A stretch of DNA of 64,000 nt. Origin: Planctomycetota bacterium (GTDB lineage Bacteria > Planctomycetota > UBA8108 > JACQVS01). A program made the translations under genes and the position numbers. This document shows positions 8,384 to 17,278 of the stretch, piece after piece; the stretch's first letter is position 1; each line of letters begins with the position of its first letter. The notes beneath the pieces are model-generated. The model made no database searches. It worked only from the letters and a program-made list of their open reading frames with translations, and was not told the origin of the DNA. The stretch spans positions 1 through 64,000 of the forward strand of contig JANQLS010000110.1 in NCBI GenBank assembly GCA_028280485.1. The letters are read 5' to 3'.

Positions 8384-9907
8384 ATGTCTATTTTGGGACT
8401 TGATATTGGGACGACTGGTGTCAAAGCAGTAGTATTCACTAAAGAAGGAAAATTCCTCACTTCAGCTTACCGAGAATACAATTTGAATAGTCCCCGAGAG
8501 GGTGAATTAGAACTTGCTCCAGAAGATGTTTTAAAGGGCGCCAGAGAAGCCGTAGGCGAAGTCGTGGCTCTGACTTCTGATGACCCTATTGAGTCGATGT
8601 CAACTTCAACAATGGGTGAGTTAGCTGTACCGGTGGATGAAAATAATCGCCCATTAGGACCAGCGATAGTTGGTTTTGACTCAAGGGGCCAGGAGGAGAT
8701 GGAGGAATTTAAAACAAAAATCTCCAATGAAGACGTGTTCGATATTGCCGGGCATGGAATCAATTCGTATCACACTCTTTTTAAAATCATGTGGCGAAGA
8801 AAACACGAGCCAGAAATCTTCAATAAGACCCATAAATATTTATGTTTCGGGGATTTCATTATGGCCTCATTGGGCTTAGAGCCCCATATCGACTACTCTA
8901 TGGCCGCGCGAACCCTGGGTTTTGATATTCACGAAAAAGACTGGTCTCAACCCGTTCTCGATGCTGCAGGCCTGACTGAATCTTTTGCAAAGCCAATCCC
9001 CGCTGGGTATCCGGTTGGCAAACTCGAAGCAGGCAACTGCTTGGGACTGCCAAAAGGCTGTGTTGTTTCGGGTGGTCTCCACGACCAACCAGCAGGAATC
9101 TTGGGAGCTGGAATCAAGCCGGGGGAATCCATGCTCGCCACCGGGACTGTGGTTTGCCTTGGCGTTCGCCTTCAAGACAAACCCGAACCGGGGCCGATGA
9201 GGGCGAATAACCTATGTTATTACCCTACCTTCGGCGACCAACAGTGGATTTCAATTGCATGGAACTTCACCGGAGGGAGCCTATTGAAATGGTACCGAGA
9301 CACTTTCGGAGCGGCCGAATGTGTTCAAGCTGAAAAAGAAGGCGTTGATCCTTACGAAATCATTTGCGACAAACTTCCTGAAAACCCGACCGGCTTACTG
9401 ATTCTTCCTCACTTCACAACTGCAGGGACTCCTACGTTAGACCCCAAGGCTTTAGGAACGATTCTTGGACTTCGACTTACCACAACACGGCAAGAGATCG
9501 TCAAGGCTATCTTAGAAGGGGTTGCCTTTGAAATTGCCTTGAATGCAGATCTTATGTCTAAGTCCAACATTCAAATTCAACGGTACAAAGCCATAGGGGG
9601 GGCAGCGAAATCTAAGGTTTGGATGCAGATCTATGCCGACATACTCAACCGACCCGTTGTTCAGTTAGAAGTCACTGAAGGCGCCGCATTAGGAGTTGCG
9701 CTCTTAGGCGCATACGGAGCTGGCATATTAAAAAGTGAAGACGAAGTTTATCAAATTATCGATGAACGCACTCGGGAAGGACTAGTCTTTGATCCAAATT
9801 CAGCTAGGGTAAAAAAATATCAAGATCGATTTGAAATCTATCGTGAGATCTACAATCAGAACATGAGTCTCAACCACAAGCTCTGGGAAGTAATTGATCG
9901 AGAGTAG
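8384..9907 (+). CDS. FGGY-family carbohydrate kinase (xylulokinase/gluconokinase-like)
   Basis: ATP-dependent kinase of a ketose, polyol or sugar acid, 507 aa, a normal family length. The N-terminal phosphate-1 motif GLDIGTTGVKAVVF (about 5-18), the central GGLHDQPAGILGAG segment and the C-terminal GGAAKSKVWMQIYADIL / EGAALGVALLG segments are typical. The substrate cannot be named from sequence. A strong GGAGG lies 8 nt before the ATG. A palindrome copy (8911-8921) is embedded in frame. The gene stands alone and ends in a strong terminator. Confidence 0.88.
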   Translation: MSILGLDIGTTGVKAVVFTKEGKFLTSAYREYNLNSPREGELELAPEDVLKGAREAVGEVVALTSDDPIESMSTSTMGELAVPVDENNRPLGPAIVGFDSRGQEEMEEFKTKISNEDVFDIAGHGINSYHTLFKIMWRRKHEPEIFNKTHKYLCFGDFIMASLGLEPHIDYSMAARTLGFDIHEKDWSQPVLDAAGLTESFAKPIPAGYPVGKLEAGNCLGLPKGCVVSGGLHDQPAGILGAGIKPGESMLATGTVVCLGVRLQDKPEPGPMRANNLCYYPTFGDQQWISIAWNFTGGSLLKWYRDTFGAAECVQAEKEGVDPYEIICDKLPENPTGLLILPHFTTAGTPTLDPKALGTILGLRLTTTRQEIVKAILEGVAFEIALNADLMSKSNIQIQRYKAIGGAAKSKVWMQIYADILNRPVVQLEVTEGAALGVALLGAYGAGILKSEDEVYQIIDERTREGLVFDPNSARVKKYQDRFEIYREIYNQNMSLNHKLWEVIDRE

Positions 9908-9930
9908 CCCTCTTTGATCATCTTTAAATC

Positions 9931-9971
9931 AAAAAAACTCAAGTCAGATTTCTCTGACTTGAGTTTTTTTT
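9931..9971 (+). terminator. Rho-independent terminator of the FGGY kinase
   Basis: Perfect stem ACTCAAGTCAG / CTGACTTGAGT with a 6-nt loop, followed by a run of eight or more T and preceded by an A-run. Confidence 0.85.
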
Positions 9972-10667
9972 CGCTGGAAGACCAGCTAAGTTCACCTAAA
10001 TACAGACTGAAAAGACTTAGGTAAACCCATTCTCTTTACTCACCTCTATCCTAAGGACGCCTCTCCCCAATTCTGGTCAAAGTCTTAACTAGTTCCTGTT
10101 GATTGAGCAGGAATTAATGACCAAGTCGAACTCGAATTAAGTTATTCAATCCGACCTAAAGCAATCGATAAAATCACGTTAGACACAAATCATATTTCAA
10201 AGCCTAAGTAAATTTGTGCCTCAAGTTATGGTGTGATTCAGTTTCTTTATAACAAGAAAAATCAGTGGACCCAAAATATGTGCATCGCAACCAATGACTT
10301 ATTGATACCCCTTTAAATCCCTCAATGAAATCAAGACCTTACGACAAGGTGATTAAGAATTACACCATGTTGCCAAAGAAGACTTTCATTGAAGTTGTTT
10401 TAAGTAAGAGTTTTTTGGCTGATGACTAAACCCGCTTTTATTAGTGCGCGGATAATAGAAGATCCATGATTCGAACTCAAGAACAACCTTCCTAGAAAGT
10501 AAAGAAAGTCTTAATTTAAGTCCCGTAAAGGACAACTCGAACATACCTCTCCTTATCCCACACTAGGAAATTCCCTAAAGATCGCTTCCAATCTCTTACG
10601 TAACAAATGCCTTCAGGAATTTTACTTGGAAATTAATTAATAGAATTCACCCATGAAGCCCAACGAA
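9972..10667. other. Gene-poor 0.7-kb intergenic region
   Basis: No frame over 60 codons and no recognised RNA. It holds one degenerate copy of the HP1 hairpin of the composite element (10090-10116). The rest is AT-rich with no obvious repeat. Confidence 0.5.
10090..10116 (+). repeat. Solo HP1 hairpin related to the composite element
   Basis: TAGTTCCTG / CAGGAATTA (one G-T pair) with loop TTGATTGAG. It matches the first hairpin of the elements at 36881-36909 and 44266-44294 (TTAGTTCCTGTTGAT...), but HP2-HP5 are missing. Confidence 0.6.
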
Positions 10668-11663
10668 CTAAACCAAATTGCTTCGTTTTACCGCCCCAAT
10701 CAGCTCCTCTGCACCAAGATGGTGCGTTCCCACCTTAGAAATTACAGTCGCTGCTGCAATGCTTGATATTTTAGCAACGGTCTCAAAGTCCCAACCCGAA
10801 AGGCTCCCCAACAAGGCAACTGAGGATACAGAATCTCCCGCCCCTGTGACATCGACGACCTCAGTAGCAAAAGTGGGAATGCGACTCATCGGCCTCCTTG
10901 ATTCAAATAAAGCCATGCCATCTGAACCCAGGGTTAAAAGAACCTTTTTGTGTCTTCCATGCTTTTTAATAGCTTCACCAATTTTTTTAATCCCCTTCAC
11001 TTTCCCCATTAAAGCCTCCGAAGCTTCACGATCGTTGGGTGTAATTAAATCAAACCCTTTAAAATCTCGGATATAATCACGGGAACTCCCCTGAATGAAG
11101 ACCTTCTTTTTTCTCGCCAATTTAGGAATTTCACGAAGCAGCTTGCCTGCAACCAATTGATGAATCTGATCAAGAAGTATCACACCCTGAACTCGATCCA
11201 GTTGACGGTCGATTTTTTTAATTAACTCTTCCTCAATCTTTGCTGGCAACATCCGCTGGGGCAGTACATCGATTCGGAAGATTTCTTGGGAAGGTGAGTT
11301 TTCAACACGGGAGCGGATCTTTGAATATGTAAGCGTTGGATGATCGGGATCAGTAAGGCAGGCAGAATTTTGAATCCCTTTTTGAGTCAATTGTTCCTTA
11401 AGAATCTTTCCTCGAGCATCATCCCCAACGACGCAAGCTATGGATACTTTTGCCCCTAATCCCGAAATAGAAGAAGCTAAATTTCCTGCAGCCCCGGCAA
11501 GCTGCGTCATCGATCGATAAACCAATACAGGAAATGGCCCCTCCCTAGAGATTTCTTGCATTTCTGTTTCAATGTATTCATCTAAAAACAGATCGCCAAC
11601 GACCAAGACTTTCAACTTATTAAACTTCGTAATCGATTGGATAATTTGATCTTTAGTAATCAT
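10668..11663 (-). CDS. PfkB-family kinase, HldE/RfaE kinase-domain-like
   Basis: 331 residues of ribokinase fold. The N-terminus LKVLVVGDLFLDEY (17-30), the LAGAAGNLASSISGLGAKV region (55-73) and the anion hole/catalytic base motif DVTGAGDS (271-278) resemble the first domain of the bifunctional D-glycero-beta-D-manno-heptose 7-phosphate kinase/adenylyltransferase. The adenylyltransferase half is absent and the usual GG dipeptide after the Q-L region is changed (QLAGAAGN). It could phosphorylate heptose-7-phosphate for ADP-heptose, consistent with the GT9 heptosyltransferases at 29-31 kb, or another sugar. ATG start. A palindrome copy lies in frame at 10925-10935. Confidence 0.8.
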   Translation of the reverse strand: MITKDQIIQSITKFNKLKVLVVGDLFLDEYIETEMQEISREGPFPVLVYRSMTQLAGAAGNLASSISGLGAKVSIACVVGDDARGKILKEQLTQKGIQNSACLTDPDHPTLTYSKIRSRVENSPSQEIFRIDVLPQRMLPAKIEEELIKKIDRQLDRVQGVILLDQIHQLVAGKLLREIPKLARKKKVFIQGSSRDYIRDFKGFDLITPNDREASEALMGKVKGIKKIGEAIKKHGRHKKVLLTLGSDGMALFESRRPMSRIPTFATEVVDVTGAGDSVSSVALLGSLSGWDFETVAKISSIAAATVISKVGTHHLGAEELIGAVKRSNLV

Positions 11664-11969
11664 GCTCAGAAATGAACCGTTTCTATTCTCAATAACTCTC
11701 GTTTAAAGGCCTAAACTTCTAGACTAATTCAGCGACAAAAAGCTGATCCTGCCTCAGCCAGTTTACCAACTAAAGGCAATACGCGAATAGGCTTAAGATC
11801 AGGAAACCAAATGATCTGACTTCATTTTCATGAACCCTGGGTTCGTCTTTGTAAGAAATATCAGGCGCATTGAGGCCGATAACTCTTCATGACCTTCTTT
11901 TTAATATTTGAAACGCCGAAAAAGAGAAAACGTAAGTCTGCTCCCATCGTTTACTGGAGTTTAAATAAG
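11664..11969. other. Divergent intergenic region with a perfect palindrome
   Basis: About 306 bp between the PfkB kinase and the outer-membrane protein. It holds a perfect GAACCCTGGGTTC (11832-11844). No gene or known RNA seen. It must carry promoters for two divergent genes. Confidence 0.4.
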
Positions 11970-13610
11970 ATGAAGAATTCTATGTATAGTTTTAACTTTC
12001 TTCCAAATCGAGGATTACTTGCTGTTCTTACATTAACCCTGGGTTGGATTTTTGGGTCGAGCGAGGCTCGTTCTGAAGATTGGATCATCATGGGGCCTCG
12101 CGCAATGGGAATGGGAGGCGCTGGAGTTGCCACCTATCATGGAGGATATGGTCTGTACTGGAACCCCGCGTCCCTGGGTATGGCTCCCTATCGTCATTCA
12201 GATGAGGAAGAGGTCTCAGAAGAAGAAGAGACTCAAGAACTTACTGAAAAAGAAGAGGAATCAGAAGAAAGTTCAGAAGAGCCTCGGGCACCTATTCCAC
12301 TTTTTGACTTTGCGATTCATTCTGCGGTTAACGTCGAAGACACTGGTGATACCATCAACACGATCTTCGAAATTCAAGAGTTAGTTGAAGCCTTAGACTT
12401 TCCCACCTTAGAGAGTAAGTTCCAGTCAGGAACCCCATTCACAACCCAAGAAGTTCAAAGTGCACTCGAACTCCTTAACCAAATACCCGAACTTCAAGAT
12501 CGTGGGGAAGGTCTCTTAATACATGCCGCTAATGGACTGGGATTTCGCTTCTCCCGACTCGGCCTCTCCTTTAATGCACTCGGATTTGCCGGAGCCGAGC
12601 CCGTAGTCGACCTCCTTCAAAATATCTCATTAGGGAACCAGGGAATCGATCAAGTTCTCTCAGGCTTACCCGTCCCAGGGTCGGGACAATTGACAACAGA
12701 GTCTCAAAACTTGGTGACTCAACTCGTTGGTACAGGGTTTATTACGACAACAGATGCTCAACGCTTAGTCTTCCAGGCTCAAAATGCGGGCGTAAATACT
12801 GCAGACCCCGAATTCCAGCAGGCTGTCGTGAATGTTTTACAGGCAACCGATGCTGCAGATGGAGGGAGCCTACAAACGATCATCACCAATAACCAAACCG
12901 GAACCAGTCTACGAGGCGCCATGGTCGGTGAAGCTGCGATTGGTTATGCACAACCCTTCGGGGAATTTCTTTCGATTGGGATCAGCGCTAAAGCGATGCT
13001 GGGAACAACCTACCAACAGTCTTTCACTCTGAGCGAATTGGGAACTCAGGATAACTTTTTTGACGAGCTAATTTCAGAAAACAATCGGGAAGAAACATTC
13101 GACTGGGGGATCGACGTAGGTGTTCTATTCCGACCAGTGGAATGGTTAGTCTTGGGAGTAACGGGAAAAAATCTGAACCAACCCGAATTCGATTTCGCCG
13201 ACGGAACGACCTTCGCTTTAGACCCTCAAGGTCGAGCTGGAATTTCAATCATGCCCTTTGACTGGTTGACCTTAGCTGCCGACGTCGACCTCACCACAAA
13301 CCACTCCGATATTATCCCAGGGTATGAATCGCAACACTTAGGAGGAGGAGCGGAAATCAATCTGTTCAACTTCTTATATCTAAGAGCCGGATTGAGTAAG
13401 AATTTAAAACGTTCAGATAACGATCTCTACTTACACGCCGGAGTCGCAGCTCGAATATGGGTCTTGAGTATCGATGCCGGAGCGGTCATCCCTGCAGATT
13501 TTGAAGACTTAGATGAAGTTTCAAACCTCTACGACAAAGTGGAGAATTTAGAAGATGTTCCCTCACGCGTCGGAGCTTCGGTCATGATCGGGGTGAATAT
13601 CCCGTTCTAA
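11970..13610 (+). CDS. TraF-like outer-membrane beta-barrel protein
   Basis: 546 residues from the ATG at 11970, preceded by GGAG (11955). A frame open from 11889 exists but would bury the signal peptide. The signal peptide runs MKNSMYS... to about SSEARSEDW. The mature N-terminus GPRAMGMGGAGVATYHGG and YWNPASLGM are typical of the TraF_2/conjugal TraF-like and PorV-like outer-membrane families. The C-terminal half alternates strands (for example AGISIMPFDWLTLAADVDL, VGASVMIGVNIPF), ending in a terminal aromatic Phe as in outer-membrane barrels. An acidic low-complexity stretch (E-rich, 12199-12285) and an alpha-helical insert follow the N-terminus. A palindrome copy at 12035-12045 encodes T-L-G-W in the signal peptide. 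Role probably in surface transport or secretion; specifics unknown. Confidence 0.75.
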   Translation: MKNSMYSFNFLPNRGLLAVLTLTLGWIFGSSEARSEDWIIMGPRAMGMGGAGVATYHGGYGLYWNPASLGMAPYRHSDEEEVSEEEETQELTEKEEESEESSEEPRAPIPLFDFAIHSAVNVEDTGDTINTIFEIQELVEALDFPTLESKFQSGTPFTTQEVQSALELLNQIPELQDRGEGLLIHAANGLGFRFSRLGLSFNALGFAGAEPVVDLLQNISLGNQGIDQVLSGLPVPGSGQLTTESQNLVTQLVGTGFITTTDAQRLVFQAQNAGVNTADPEFQQAVVNVLQATDAADGGSLQTIITNNQTGTSLRGAMVGEAAIGYAQPFGEFLSIGISAKAMLGTTYQQSFTLSELGTQDNFFDELISENNREETFDWGIDVGVLFRPVEWLVLGVTGKNLNQPEFDFADGTTFALDPQGRAGISIMPFDWLTLAADVDLTTNHSDIIPGYESQHLGGGAEINLFNFLYLRAGLSKNLKRSDNDLYLHAGVAARIWVLSIDAGAVIPADFEDLDEVSNLYDKVENLEDVPSRVGASVMIGVNIPF

Positions 13611-14282
13611 ACCGAAAACTATTAATTAATGCCCTAATGAATTATTACTTAATTCGCCAATGATTTCTCTACCCAGGGTTCGGATGGAAGAGGAGGTTCT
13701 GCCTAACCTGTACTCGTCCGTTACAAACAAATTTAATTCTTAAGCACTCTTATTCCACAACGTGAGTGAGATGTCTCAACCCTGGGTATGTTGGTTGGGG
13801 AAGGTATCTGAGTTTGCACAAATTTAGTTCTAGTATTTAATCAGTAATGAAACCTACCTCACGGAGATCCTTCCGCCCGCCTTCGAGGCAAAACCTTTCC
13901 AATCCATTTTATTTCAGAGACTGAATAAACCCTGGGTTCGGCGAAAGGCGAAAATTTTAATAAAGCTCGCGAACCTTGGGACAGGTTAATTCGGGGAGGA
14001 ATTTACGATGAGAGGTTCTATTAATTCCTTCATCTCAACATTATGAATTTAATGAACCCTGGGTTCGGAGGGAGGGAGTTTCATTGAGGCCAATCTGTCC
14101 GCTTTTGAAGATAGAGGATTCATTCTTTATAATTTAGGCAGATGAACGTACCCTGGGTCGGATTAAATTTAGGTACTCATTTATTCTCATCATCATTTTT
14201 AATAACATTAATGAACCCTGGGTTTGGGTGGGGATAGAAAATCAGTTTCCAATTTAAAATTTTGAATCAAAATTCACACGTG
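13611..14282. repeat. Gene-free array of six GAACCCWGGGTTC-type palindromes
   Basis: Within 672 bp without a gene, palindrome copies sit at 13671-13681, 13778-13788, 13928-13939, 14054-14066 (perfect 13-mer), 14149-14160 and 14213-14224, at spacings of roughly 60-150 bp. Several are preceded by AATGA or ATGA. The array separates the outer-membrane protein gene from the AT-rich repeat-protein gene and is the densest cluster in the window. Confidence 0.7.
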
Positions 14283-16121
14283 ATGAAAAACAAGAAATTA
14301 TTCCTAATTACATTCATCTTATTAATTATAAAAATTCCTCACTACAGTTTTGCTGAAGATCGGAATCAATATAAGAAGGATTTAGAAAGCTGGGGAATCC
14401 AATCTGATTTCCTCAAGTATGAAGGACAGATCAAAGAATTCAGAGCAAACCTCCACTACAACGTTAAACACTTGAGATGGTTACCAAAGGGAATTGAAAA
14501 ATTGAGTTTAGAAATTGAAGGCGCTGAACTCGAATCATTGGAAGGAATCCCTAAAACCACAAAGGAGATTCGAATTCGCTTTGAGAGAACAAAACTTGGA
14601 TCATTAAAGGGATTACCAGAGAATACTCAAAATCTCGATCTTGATCTTCGAGGTACAGCGCTTAAAGACCTTCGAGGAATCCCAAGAAACGTTAAAAAAC
14701 TTGATCTCCACATAAATAGAAACAGAACAATAGATAGCCTTGTTGGAATCCCCAATGATGTTCAAGAATTGCGAGTTAGCTTATTTGATAATAAAAATAT
14801 AAAAAGCTTAGAGGGTCTCCCGGAAGCCGTCACAAAATTAAACCTTTGGATCTACAGATCAGCCATTAAATCCCTTGACGGTATTCCTAAAAATGTCGAA
14901 GACCTCTTTATATATGGAACATATTTCTTGGATAGTATTGACTACATCCCAGATGGAGTCAAAAAACTCTACTTAGATTTAGAGGGCTACTCCCCCAAAA
15001 AACGATTAGTAATACCAAAAAATGTAAAAGACCTTAGCTTAGGCTTAGATTTCTCAGAAGTTCAAGATCTTAGCTTTATTCCAGATCAAGTCATCAAATT
15101 ATCACTAAGCATTGATTACACTAAGTTTAAAGATTTTAAAGGGCTACCTAAAAATATTGAGGAACTGAGCATTATTAGGACAGTGGGTCCTATCACTAAA
15201 AAACCTGGGCTCTCGAGCTTAAAAGGATTGCCGGTAAGCTTAAAATCGTTCTTTAGCAAACATCCACTTCATGTAACTGATTTGAGTGGATTTCCCTCAA
15301 CTATAGAAAGTATAGACCTAACAATTAAAGCCCCTAATAGTTCCCACAATGAAATTTTAGAAACGATTCCTAAAGAGATTAAGGGAATAAAAATATCCCA
15401 GCAAAATGATTTAATTCATTTAATTTTGAATTCTAAAAAAGATAAACCGATTTCATTAGAATTTCAGAATTGGCCTAGGACCAACAAAGAATCTCTTAAA
15501 AACATTCCTGATAGTGTTACAAAACTTCAATTAAGAGACGTAACCAACTTCGACAATTTCCCTAATTCGGTAACTGATTTAAATCTTACGTTTTATGACC
15601 CTTCCCAATTTTCAAATTTAGCAAATATCCCGAATCATATATCTTCACTCAACATCTACGGAATCGTAAGCTCAAAAATCGCCTCCTTAAAAGGCCTACC
15701 TCATTCAATCCAAGAACTTACTTTATCCTATCTTAGCGATAGATTAATCTCTCTTGAGGGAATACCTGAGAGTGTAAAGAGAATCGACCTCAACCTAAGG
15801 TTTGCAAAGATTAAGTCTTTAAAAGGTCTTCCACAGCGGGCAGAAAACATTAAACTCTTTTTATATGAATCTTCCATTGGAAACCTTGAAGGCCTTCCAA
15901 ATAACTTGAAAATATTAGACCTGGATATCACGGGATCTAAAATATCTACCCTCAAAGACGTTCCCACCAATTTAGAAAAGTTCATTTTTTATACTGACGG
16001 AAGAGCGATCGAAGATCCAAATGGGGTACTAAAAAGAGGAGAGGTGGATATTCGTGTCAATTTACCAAAAACCGACCCACCAAGAAACTCTTCGATAAAG
16101 AGAGGAACGCGTAGAAAATAA
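14283..16121 (+). CDS. Exported leucine-rich / FNIP-like repeat protein
   Basis: 612 residues from the ATG at 14283 (a TTG at 14262 is the alternative). The signal peptide is MKNKKLFLITFILLIIKIP to about FAEDRNQ. The mature protein is some 20 degenerate repeats of about 22-25 residues with the pattern [GxN]-[IL]-P-x-x-[VI]-x-x-L-x-L, for example GIPRNVKKLDLH, GLPEAVTKLNLW, NIPDSVTKLQLR, GLPHSIQELTLS. Spacer text such as SLKG or SLEG precedes most GLP/GIP. This resembles LRR and the Dictyostelium FNIP repeats and should build a solenoid, probably for surface or periplasmic binding. The C-terminus is short and basic. The gene is clearly more AT-rich than its neighbours and follows the palindrome array, suggesting acquisition. 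The ligand is unknown. Confidence 0.7.
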   Translation: MKNKKLFLITFILLIIKIPHYSFAEDRNQYKKDLESWGIQSDFLKYEGQIKEFRANLHYNVKHLRWLPKGIEKLSLEIEGAELESLEGIPKTTKEIRIRFERTKLGSLKGLPENTQNLDLDLRGTALKDLRGIPRNVKKLDLHINRNRTIDSLVGIPNDVQELRVSLFDNKNIKSLEGLPEAVTKLNLWIYRSAIKSLDGIPKNVEDLFIYGTYFLDSIDYIPDGVKKLYLDLEGYSPKKRLVIPKNVKDLSLGLDFSEVQDLSFIPDQVIKLSLSIDYTKFKDFKGLPKNIEELSIIRTVGPITKKPGLSSLKGLPVSLKSFFSKHPLHVTDLSGFPSTIESIDLTIKAPNSSHNEILETIPKEIKGIKISQQNDLIHLILNSKKDKPISLEFQNWPRTNKESLKNIPDSVTKLQLRDVTNFDNFPNSVTDLNLTFYDPSQFSNLANIPNHISSLNIYGIVSSKIASLKGLPHSIQELTLSYLSDRLISLEGIPESVKRIDLNLRFAKIKSLKGLPQRAENIKLFLYESSIGNLEGLPNNLKILDLDITGSKISTLKDVPTNLEKFIFYTDGRAIEDPNGVLKRGEVDIRVNLPKTDPPRNSSIKRGTRRK

Positions 16122-16138
16122 AAGATAAATAAACCCTT

Positions 16139-17170
16139 TTACTCCTCCCACCCCGGAACCCAGTGAATCCCCATCACATCCAAAGCCGTACACTTGCAAG
16201 GCACGCCAGCAAGTTCGGCTATCGATGGCTTTGTACGACCCTCGTCGCCACTGATGAGTTCTTTGATGTAGGTTCCTGATTCGGCGCGAACTTGCCACAG
16301 CATCTCATTTCCGTTTTGCTCGATGATTTCTTGACTGATCACTTCTTTAACTCGAACGGTGTCGACTCCTCGCCGTTTCATGACTCTCGTCGGGGAAAGT
16401 TGATCGAGTTTACAGCCGTTGAGTTTTTCAAGGCGTTCGGCTAAATCCTCTGGAGGAGCACCATCAAATAAAACCTGAGCTTGATAGCTTTTTTCAGATC
16501 CACACGACTTAGCCTCAACCATTTGCTTGCGAGTAGCAAATTGCAAGTTTCTAACTTCAGCCTTATCGCCGGCCCCTTCATTCATTTGCTTTTCAAGTTT
16601 AGCCAAATCTGGGAACCGAAACCGAGGATCCTTGATCTCTAAAACAAACGGGCGCCCTTCACCGAGCATCCTCGCATCCACATCTTCACGACCGGCACCG
16701 TGAAAGAAGGTTTCAACCCCCTTCGTCATTTCTAAGGCAAAAGGTTCGATCAATTCTTGGATGCTAGGCCCACACACATTGCCCGTGCCTTCACAAAGAT
16801 CACATCCTCTCCCCCAGCACTTCGTACATTTCCAGCGACAAGCCGGAATTTCCCGAGAATGCTTCAAATAACGCCCGCCGATGAAGACCGGACTCAAAAA
16901 CGCGAACACATAAACATTTTTCTTAGCGCGAATTTCAAAACGGACTTGGGGCTTTTCAAAATCGACCGTTCGATCCGGCCACAGTTTTTCTAACTCTGTC
17001 CCGATCTCAATCTTCAACTGACGAAAGGCTTGTTCATGAACATTTCGATCGTAGTCTTTAGGCCTCGAAATACCTATGACATAAGACTCAAAGTCATAAT
17101 GCGAAGCTTTTTCAATCACTAAATCTAAAAGCTTGTGTCGATCCTGAAGGATAAGTTCTTGCGAATTCAC
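16139..17170 (-). CDS. pus10: Pus10-type tRNA pseudouridine synthase
   Basis: 343 residues from a GTG start. Residues 70-105 (VDFEKPQVRFEIRA ... GGRYLKHSREIP) match the THUMP-proximal part of archaeal Pus10. C115-x2-C118 and C123-x2-C126 form the zinc knuckle (KCTKCWGRGCDLCEGTGN). The catalytic motif FHGAGREDVDARMLGEGRPF (156-175) carries the catalytic Asp, followed by the FVLEIKDP strand. The C-terminus has an RRGVDT segment and GTYIKELISGDEGRTKPSI, with the conserved YIKE-[FL]-x-x-G-D-x-G-R-T-x-P. Archaeal Pus10 makes Psi54/Psi55 in tRNA. The N-terminal CxxC of archaeal homologues is missing or much shortened. The family is known chiefly from archaea and eukaryotes. Convergent with the upstream repeat-protein gene (17 bp apart). 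Confidence 0.85.
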   Translation of the reverse strand: MNSQELILQDRHKLLDLVIEKASHYDFESYVIGISRPKDYDRNVHEQAFRQLKIEIGTELEKLWPDRTVDFEKPQVRFEIRAKKNVYVFAFLSPVFIGGRYLKHSREIPACRWKCTKCWGRGCDLCEGTGNVCGPSIQELIEPFALEMTKGVETFFHGAGREDVDARMLGEGRPFVLEIKDPRFRFPDLAKLEKQMNEGAGDKAEVRNLQFATRKQMVEAKSCGSEKSYQAQVLFDGAPPEDLAERLEKLNGCKLDQLSPTRVMKRRGVDTVRVKEVISQEIIEQNGNEMLWQVRAESGTYIKELISGDEGRTKPSIAELAGVPCKCTALDVMGIHWVPGWEE

Positions 17171-17278
17171 TCTAAATTAAATCTCAATAATTGATCTGTT
17201 TTTCTCATGGCTATTTGGGGGAAACAAACCTCAACTGAGGCTTGTCCCCTGAAATCAAAGGCTCAACAGTTTAGAGGA

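Larger units (their letters stand above)
15..14224. repeat. Dispersed HIP-like palindrome GAACCCWGGGTTC (coordinates span the whole occurrence zone)
   Basis: Exact AACCCWGGGTT cores, read by eye: 15-25, 126-136, 1012-1022, 1057-1067, 6084-6094, 6259-6269, 8207-8217, 8911-8921, 10925-10935, 11833-11843, 12035-12045, 13928-13938, 14055-14065, 14214-14224. Perfect 13-mers: 1056-1068, 11832-11844, 14054-14066. Degenerate copies: 363-373, 695-704, 4738-4747, 5871-5881, 6152-6159, 12172-12179, 13671-13681, 13778-13788, 14150-14159. Copies occur in both intergenic and coding DNA. I found none in 14.3-62 kb. Confidence 0.85.

Noticed and set aside
9972-10667. Decayed gene in the 0.7-kb gap
   Set aside because: No frame shows similarity to a protein I recognise in any of six frames.
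13671-14224. CRISPR array
   Set aside because: The repeats are 11-13 bp palindromes at irregular spacing with no constant spacer length, and there are no cas genes.
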